Source of the DNA: Lenzites betulinus | Lineage: Eukaryota > Basidiomycota > Agaricomycetes > Polyporales > Polyporaceae | Assembly: GCA_022264855.1 (NCBI GenBank) | Contig: JABYQU010000040.1 | Span: forward strand, 124,001 to 188,000 | DNA: 64,000 nucleotides | Reading direction: 5' to 3' | Shown here: piece by piece, positions 56,456 through 64,000 of the stretch | How the letters are laid out: each line of letters starts with the position of its first letter | Position numbering within the stretch: the first letter of the stretch is position 1 | The notes under the pieces: generated by a model | The model's database searches: none | Told to the model about the DNA's origin: nothing | What the model saw: only the letters and a program-made list of their open reading frames with translations | Position numbers and translations under genes: made by a program

Positions 56456-59400
56456 TGCGCAACGTCCGGAGTGGGCCGGAGGTACACGGGAGGTGCAGAC
56501 GAACAGACAGTGTATCTGATGTCGACGGCAGATGCGCGAGCACTGGCAGCGCCGTCAGACGTCTGTTGCGCAACGCGAGCTTCGAAGTTACGGGAGCGTA
56601 CACGCGTGTATATCCATATACCCGCGTACGGATGCACGTATAAGTAGACATTCAGTGATTCACGGTCCCCGCCGCTTGCCGCTTAGAATCACTATATATG
56701 TACAAACGCCCCCCGCCTCGCCCCGCCTCGCCCCCCAGCTGGCGAATAACAGCATAACAGAATAACAGACGTCGACTACAGCCCAGCAGGTACGCGGCGC
56801 GACTGTCCGTTGACGGGGACGGTGACAGCACTTTATGTGCCCAGTGGAATTCACAGTCCACTTTACAGCCTGAGAGCCTAGATACGCGTCCGCCCCAGAT
56901 CCACACGTCGCGTCCCACAAGTATACACGGATCTGGCAGGCTTGCATCCACGTCCTGCATACATTGCTTGCACCAATTCACAGGACTGAATGGGGCGCCA
57001 CGCCGCCGGCGATTCAGCGGGCGGACGTCCGACGCGCACATCATCAGCATCTTCCCCCATGGCCACGCGCGTTGTTCGCTGTTTTCTGTTGTTCGGCGGG
57101 GGCCCACAGAACGTTACTGCCAACTTACGGCTACGGACCACGGTGATGGCCATCGCCGCTCCCGCCGCCAATATTGTTGCGCAACGCTCACGTTGTGTTC
57201 TGATATGATGACCGCTTGCCGCGGGACGGATGTTGTTATGGCTTATGGCACGTCGGGCGACAGAACCCCGGAGGCGAACGTTCTGACATTGGCCATTGGC
57301 GTGTTCCGACTTCCGACTGATTCTGACTGCACGAATGAACAGCGAGCAGCGAACGCACCAATGTCGTATTGTATGATATGATCTATCATTTCGACGCTGC
57401 GCAGCAGAGCGGTCCTCGAATACCCACATACACTAGAGCGGACTAGGGCACGTCATTGTACTGCACCCATTCAGTACTCAGTACCCGCACCTATTCGCCC
57501 ATTACGATGTCTGCGGGGGAGACTAGGACATATCGGTCCCCGCCTCCTGCCCTTCTCGCCGCGCCTTCTAGTCTTCTAGCGTGTGGGGCAACTCCGAATG
57601 CATCCGTCCGAGATGTCAGATCGTTGAACGTTCTCCCGGGCACGGGCGCGCGCAGCGGGGTGGACCCTGGGGACGGGAGGGGACGGGGGCGTCGACGCGC
57701 TCGCGCGCGCGCGTGCCGTACAGTGTCGTACACACGCGTTGCACGGGCCAATCGTGGCGCGTCGAAGCGCGAGCGAGGAGGCGCGGAGGAGTTCGGAGTT
57801 CGGCGGTGCTGCGTTTTGTGTGTTCTGTGTTCTGTGTTCTATGTTCTGTTCTGTTGCGTTATGTCACGGCTCCGTTCTGTGGTTGGGCGGTCGGTGGACT
57901 GTGGACCGTGGACGGTGTTCGACGCGCTCTACGGCCGCGAAGGTTAATCAGAACGCGTCGACGCGACGGGGGCTCGCGTGGTCCCCGCTGTCTTCCAGTG
58001 TCTTCTCCAGGGGCTCGAGCGTCCGTCTTATCGAGGTTCGAGGGCGCGGGCGTAGCGTGTTCGTTCTCCCGACGGAGAGAAGCGCGTCGAGGGGTCGCGC
58101 ACGCCAGCACAACGTAGCGGGAGAACGGTAGAACGGCGAGAAGACGCACTCGAGACTCAAGATGTGCGGGGAGTCTTGATCGAGCGCGCCGGGTTCGCAC
58201 GTCCCGTCCTCCGCGGCTTCGAGCGTCGAGCTTCAACCTTCTACACCTATTGAGCTTGAGGGTTCAGAGTCTCGGGCACCAGACATTGAACGTTGACAGG
58301 AGCAGCTTCGGGCACGCGAAATTTGCCGGGCGGGCTGTTGATCCTGATGCCGAGGAGACTCGTGCTTCCTCTTCTTGCTGGTGCTGGGAGTCACGTCTCG
58401 TGGCTTGAGTGTTCTGCGTGCATGGGGTGGGTCGGCCGTCATTGGGTCCCCGAGCAAGAGCAACAATGAAATCAGACGATGGAAGCCGGAAGACGGTCGA
58501 CGGGTCGTTCGACCGTGACGTGCCACGGAGAATGGGAATGGATGGAGATGGGCACTCGGGAGGCACGCTTCTGTGCCGCGTGGCCAATCGGTGTGGCTTA
58601 TGCACCTGGGGAGGAATGGGCAATTGAATACGGGGTACGGGGTTCGAAGCTCGAGATTTGGTATCAGGGGAGTGGAGACATCGACAATGGACCACGGTGC
58701 GGGGAGAGCGCGGCGAGTGCCATGGTTGCCAGTGTTCCTACGTGTCGCGTGTCGCGGTTCTGCGTCTACCTGTCTGGGTAAAGAGTCAGCCACAAGCAGA
58801 CAGGTCAGGTCAAACGAACACGACTCAGAGAGGTGTGGTTTCGTAGCCTCTGACTCACCTCCCCCTCCCTCCAGGCACAAAAAAGCCCAGACCGCCCCAA
58901 AATCTCGACAACGTACATACCGTACCTCGCCTGCGCCGACTCGCCGACTCGCAGTCGTAGCAACGCACCCCCCTCCAATCGGCCGCCCCGGGGCACTGTG
59001 GGCCTGGCTGCTGGCTGCTGTCATTGTCAGTGGCACACCCGGGCCCGCCCTTCACATGCGCACGTCCCGCCTAACTGTGCGCGCTGTTACGCGGCCGGCT
59101 GTTAGCCTCGCCATCACTCACCGTCAGCGATTAAATTTACGGTTGCCCTCCGAGCTCCGAGCACCGAACACCGCGCGCCGAAGACCGAGAACCGACGGGC
59201 GAGCGGGGAAGACAGGCACCGCCGACCGGGCGCGCAGAGTCTGAGAGTCGGACTCGGCTCGAGTCGCGTACGGATACGGATAATGGCGCGCGCCCGCTGC
59301 CCAGGTCCCGGGACGTGCCAGTGTCCGTGGCCAGGGAACGGGGCGCGCGAAATCGGGTGTGTTCATTTGCGACGGCCGCGCGCGGCGTTCTCGAGGCTCG

Positions 59401-60986
59401 CGGAGATTCGTCGTCTTCACATTGGTCTGGACGGCGGTCGGCATTCAGGATGGTCACGCTACCGACCGGCAGGCTGGATGGTGAACGCCCAAAAGATACT
59501 TCCACTTGGGTCGAAGTGAGCACCGGGGAGCCGGTAGGCGTGCATCGAGCGCTGAGCGACGAGGGGTGCACGCTTCGTGCGTGATTAGGCATGGTCTGAC
59601 AAAGAGGGGGAGGTGTGTACGGCATGTCGGTCCTCGGGCATAAGTTGGAACAGCGCAAGCGGGAGCGTGTGCGGGGGCGGTGGACAATGCACGTTAACCC
59701 CGCAAACTTCAGGGGACGACAGCGGGGGGTGCCCGAACGTCAAGGGGCGGGCGTGAAGATCTGCCTCTAGAAAGCAGCGTGAATTCCTCGGTGCCTGCCA
59801 CTGTCAGCGGCATCGCTCGGGGAGGTGTTGTCGACCCTGACTCGTCCGCCTGGACCGGTAGGCAAGTTGAAGCCGGCCGCTCGCGAGGATGGGTTGCTAA
59901 GGACTCTGACGCAAAACGATGAAAGGGCCCCTGGTTCTTTGCGCGGCGCGCCCGGAGTGGAGGTCTATTGGACGTGTGGTCGCCGCGCCAACGTGCCGCC
60001 GGGGGTGGGTCCGAAGATACTTGTGGTGATGTGGAAAATGGACGGAAGGGCGGGGTAGTGCAGTCGTACGTCCACGGTTTAGGGCATGCCAGACAAGATG
60101 CCGATGCCGGGGCCAGCAGCGGGTGCTTCGAAGGGTCGGGGCGTCGGGGGACGAACGGGGCGGTCGAGGGTGGCGTAAGTGCGCTCAGAATGGTAGGCGG
60201 ATCGACAAGAGGAGACGTACTCACTACGTACTGGTCCGTATGGAAACCTTCGGGGACGTGCCCAGATGCTCGAGAACTCGTCTATGTTGGGTGTCGTCCT
60301 TGTGAGTGTGCTGCGGGGATGCTCTAAATGATGGAATTGTGGTCAGCGTGCCATGATTCTTACGCGCTTTTGGGGGCGGCAGTCTGGCCAGTCGGCGCTG
60401 AGATGTGCTGACACTCGAGTCGGCTTTACACACTTGGAAGCGGCTGGATCGTCGACAAAATTTATCCACCATGCTCTCGACTGATGGCTGGTAGAAGGCG
60501 CCACGAGAAACACGGAGATTAACGACCTGGACGCGCTCTGACCGCTTCTCCGACTGTAAATGCCGAAGTCGACGTAGCGGCGAGTAATTTGTTGCAAGTT
60601 TCGTGTGCAGCGGCACGGTGCCCTCTGGTTTTTTCAGCGTTGTCGCCGTCAGGATTGCGCTATACTTGCTGAGGCGTTCCTCTTCCCATTGCGCGCGCTA
60701 CTTTTGACCACGAAGCCAACTTGACATCGTGGAGAGTTTTGCAGACAAATCCAGACGGCGCGTCCTATGTGGGGCTGTCCATTACCCACATGCCAGACGT
60801 CCGACCCTACAGGGCCCGACCTTCGTGGCGGTTCCTGGATAGTCCGATACTAGAAAGGTATAAACATTGTCCGGGACGTGGAGGATATGATGAGTGAGAC
60901 AAGAATAACGTTACGCATACTTGTACAGACCCCGCCCCTTCCGACACTCGCGAGAACGCCATCGGGCCAGCGACGGCACGAACGGC

Positions 60987-62000
60987 TCAGTATTTGCTCT
61001 GTGCCTTGCCCTCCAAGCCGCCATACGCGCCAAGGAAAGCCCGCGCCAGGAGGACGAAGAGCACAAAGAGGAGGATGCTGAGGAAGATGATGAGACCGCT
61101 GAAGCGGTACCAGTACAGCTCCCCGAGCTGCTCGAGGTAGCGGATCATGACCTTCCCGGTAAGTTTCGACTCGCCCTCAGCGCGGACGCCAAAGGAGAAG
61201 GGGACCTCCGCGATCGCGTCCGAGGGGATGTTGCATTTCACGAGCAGGTCCAGTGCGATCTTGAAGCCATCCGAGTTCAGGTTGCGCGCTTTCAGGAACT
61301 AGGGACACGCGGTACGCGTCAGGGCCAGATCATTGACGGGATGCAGAGGCGGGAAGGGACGGCGACAGCGTGAACGTACCGTTTCTCTGCGGATGCCGAA
61401 GAAGCCCGACATGGGGTCGCTCGCAGCGGTGAGGGGTAGAGCAAGCATACGCGCACCAGAGGAGATGACACGACGGTAGAGAGGCCATCCCTCGTCGATT
61501 TCGACGCCCTTTGCATACCGCGTTCCCAGCGCGAATTGTTTTGTGCGAGACATGGATGCCAGCATAGATGGTACATATTCTGGGGGGTGCTGAACAACAT
61601 CGTCAGAAAATAATTCAGCTGCACAGATCGAAGCACCGTAACGAGCACGGTAACATCTCTGAGGGTAACGAATGGGTTCCGTACTCACCTGCAGGTCCGC
61701 GTCCATGCACAACATGCTGTCACCCTGCGCCTCCTGGAACCCGCGCACAACTGCACTGCTCAGGCCACGCTCAGTTGTCCGGACAATGATGCGGACGTTG
61801 TAGCCCTCGCGGCGGAGGGTGTCGACGGTCTCTACGGAGCCATCGCGCGAGTTGTCGTCCACAATGATGACCTCGACCTCATTCGGGTTGACAGGCGAGT
61901 TTACTTGCGAGAGCGCGCCGAAGATGCGGCTAACGAGCGGGCGTATGTTTCCGTTTTCCCTGAACGCAGGGACGATGACCGAGTAACGGATAGAGGACAT
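60987..62000 (-). CDS. DPM1: Dolichol-phosphate mannosyltransferase with C-terminal membrane segment
   Basis: Makes Dol-P-Man on the cytosolic face of the ER for N-glycans, O-mannosylation and GPI anchors. Three exons (62000-61689, 61589-61380, 61298-60987) give 277 residues. The GT2 fold shows YSVIVPAFRENGNI, the metal-binding region VIIVDDNSRDGS and CMDADLQHPPE, ERGLSSAVVRGFQEA, and GTRYAKG. DPMSGFFGIRRE and GFKIALDLLVKC follow, typical of DPM1. The C-terminus has a hydrophobic segment SGLIIFLSILLFVLFVLLA, so the protein anchors itself, as in S. cerevisiae and Ustilago Dpm1, rather than relying on DPM2/DPM3. Intron phases are 0. Confidence 0.95.
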
Positions 62001-62791
62001 GACAGAGTGCTGTGTACGAAAGTAGTTTCAGAAATTTGGAACAGGTCTCCAGAGATATTTCCAAGCAACCCGAGTTTGGCGGGAATGCGAGAGTACACGC
62101 GAATAAGAGAACGGTAGAGAGAAGAGCGGATGAAAGGGACAGATGACGGCGTAAGATGAGATGAGGTGGCAGAGTCGGCGGACACGTCCATCACCCCGCG
62201 CTCAAATTGGCACTGCGCGCAAATACATGACGCAGTATGTCCCCCGGCCCGCTACCCGTTCAACGTTCAGTAGCGTACGCGCGTACGACGTGCGCGCTGG
62301 CTCTCCGAGGTCTGGTACAAACTCCTATATCCGCGCGTAGGTTATCCACCTACAAGAATATTCGCCGTCCGCGTTTACTTGGAACGTAAGATGGAGACAG
62401 CCGCGGTGGCTGCAGACATTTTAGGTGAACATAAGCGCCCATGAAACCGCGTCTGTAGCGAAGCACGTGACTATGCCGGTGGCTGGCCTGTCAGTGTTGG
62501 GCAACGGTGGTTAGCTATCGACGACGACGCTAGCCACAACAACGACCGTCTCTTCCTCCCATCTGTCTCAGACAAGTCTCTGCAGCACATCCCTTGCTGC
62601 GCGCCACTTGTCAGCCTCACAGGGGCACTGCCTTGGCTATCAGGCTGACGGAATCCGCACCTGCCATTCCTATTTGAACATTCTGCGAGTTCTGCCGTGA
62701 CGTACTGATACCGCCTGCCGCTTCCCTCTGGCACGAACTCCTCCCACCTACCGTCGCCCTCTACGAATAGCACAGTGCGGGCACTATCACC
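62001..62791. promoter_or_regulatory. Divergent intergenic region (DPM1 / Mo25-like)
   Basis: About 790 nt between two start codons facing apart, so it should contain both promoters. No clear TATA box; no gene seen. Confidence 0.5.
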
Positions 62792-64000
62792 ATGAACTTC
62801 TTCAAGACAAAGCCCCGCACTCCCCCAGACCTTGTCCGTGGTCTTCGAGACGCGCTTCCGAGGCTGGAGGCTGGACCGCCCGGCGGGGAGGTCAGGAGAA
62901 AGGTACGCCCCTTTGAATCCCACGGCCCCTTGCATTGAACGCGGGCTGTAGGCAAATGACGATGTGGGGAAGAACTTGCAGCAGATTAAGTCGATCTTGT
63001 ACGGAGATGGTGGTACGCATGATTGTGAAGGGATCCCTTCAACGCGCGTGGCTGACCCGTTTTCAACGCCGTAGATCCACTACCAGAGCTAGTTGCACAG
63101 CTTGCCCAAGAGACCTACAACACGGACCTTTTACTCCATCTGATACAGAACATCCACAAGCTCGAGTTTGAACCCCGCAAGGATGTGGTTCAGATATTCA
63201 ACAATATTTTGAGGCGACAGATTGGCTCCCGCTTCCCCACCGTGGAATATCTATCTCAGAAGCCAGATGTCTTGTTTGCCGCGTTTGAGGGTTACAGCAA
63301 CGAGGAAATCGCGCTCAACACGGGCATGATCCTGCGTGAAATGCTACGCCACGAGCCTTTAGCCAAGATTCTGTTGTACTCTGAGCAGTGAGTGATGATG
63401 GATCCGCTGACTTTGTGCCGCCTTGTGACGTCGCGCCTCAGGTTCTACAAGTTCCCACATTACATCGAGACCACGACCTTCGGCATCTCGTGTGATGCGT
63501 ACACCAACCTCAAGGAGACCCTGACCCGCCACAAGGCCATGGTGGCCGAGTACCTCGACAAGAACTATGATCGCGTATGTCTCCCTAAACCCTGTCTAGA
63601 ACTGCGGTTGATGTTCACTTTTGGCTTGCACAGTTCTTCTCGTCATTCACGACTCTTATCCTCTCGAACAATTACGTCACCAAGCGGCAGTCGTTGAAGC
63701 TCCTCGGAGAGATCCTGCTGGATCGTGCGAACTTCAACGTAATGACACGTTACATCGCGAACGAGACGAATCTCAAGATGATGATGAACCTCCTGCGTGA
63801 CAAGAGCAAGAACATCCAATTCGAGGCGTTCCATGTGTTCAAGGTGGGTAACCCGCATGTTGATGCCACACCGCTCGGTTTAAGCGTGATTCCTTCGGCT
63901 AGGTGTTTGTGGCCAATCCCAAGAAGCCTCCACAGATAGAAACTATCCTTCGGCGAAACAAGGACAAGCTGCTGAAGTTCCTGAAGGAGTTCCACAACGA
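62792..64000 (+). CDS. Mo25/Hym1-like scaffold protein, partial
   Basis: Armadillo-like helical scaffold that works with STE20/germinal-centre kinases and the RAM/MOR morphogenesis pathway (Hym1, Pmo25, Aspergillus HymA). It starts [20 protein letters not shown]. The early exons are 62792-62902 and 62952-63012, with the next starting at 63075. Conserved blocks are [63 protein letters not shown]-type [15 protein letters not shown] equivalents, [20 protein letters not shown] and [20 protein letters not shown]. The window ends inside the gene after [10 protein letters not shown]; the C-terminal helices are missing only because of the edge. Confidence 0.95.

Larger units (their letters stand above)
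54338..60986. other. Gene-poor region of about 6.6 kb
   Basis: No exon with a recognisable domain or plausible intron series on either strand. Many frames stay open only because of high GC. Notable items are a retroposon-like insertion (55236-55447), a near-decamer repeat of GATGCGTCG at about 56422-56455, and a GTGTTCT-type run near 57814-57853. A 171-codon Pro/Ser-rich minus-strand frame (59709-60224) is the best of the doubtful frames. Confidence 0.55.

Noticed and set aside
58233..59036. 267-codon minus-strand frame
   Set aside because: Arg/Ser/Pro-rich with no domain; surrounded by equally long frames on other strands, so GC-driven.
59709..60224. 171-codon minus-strand frame, Pro/Ser-rich
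   Set aside because: No recognised domain or signal peptide and biased composition; kept only as a doubtful frame in the gene-poor island.

Overview
The window looks like nuclear DNA of a mushroom-forming basidiomycete (Agaricomycetes, probably a polypore-type wood decayer; the clade is inferred). The grounds are GC-rich sequence, genes split by many introns of about 50-60 nt with GT(A/G)NGN donors, TATA boxes 65-120 nt before start codons, class I hydrophobins, a PriA-like secreted protein and a GH12 glucanase. Every gene recognised is nuclear and eukaryotic. There is no sign of operons, plasmid, phage or CRISPR.

Region 1 (0.9-15.5 kb) is a secretome block: five class I hydrophobin genes (two on the minus strand, three on the plus strand), a PriA/CPL1-like cysteine-rich secreted protein, an intron-containing tRNA-Pro(AGG), a GFA/CENP-V-type zinc protein and a GH12 endoglucanase with a probable GC-AG intron. 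Region 2 (16.4-33.3 kb) is mostly housekeeping: a stand-alone hydantoinase B/oxoprolinase half-protein divergent from a UBR7-like PHD-finger protein, an Ala/Lys-rich nuclear protein, the catalytic subunit of DNA polymerase epsilon (about 7.2 kb), a short-chain dehydrogenase with an 8-nt microexon, and glucosamine-6-phosphate N-acetyltransferase.

Region 3 (33.4-36.4 kb) has no clear gene and carries several tandem and low-complexity repeats. Region 4 (36.4-54.3 kb) has a MAP65/Ase1 microtubule bundler, then duplicated genes: two related F-box/LRR-like genes (the second probably decayed) interleaved with two lactonase (beta-propeller) paralogues, the ribosomal protein eL24 gene, a 1.26-kb near-perfect inverted repeat, a duplicated gene tail, and a third, unrelated F-box protein with two unusually long introns.

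Region 5 (54.3-61.0 kb) is a 6.6-kb gene-poor stretch holding a poly(A)-tailed retroposon-like insertion with a 16-bp target-site duplication. Region 6 (61.0-64.0 kb) has dolichol-phosphate mannosyltransferase divergent from a Mo25/Hym1-like gene cut by the window edge. The genes do not form one pathway. The clearest functional grouping is the cell-surface/secreted block at the left. The most unusual structures are the inverted repeat, the retroposon-like insertion, the microexon and the HyuB-only gene.
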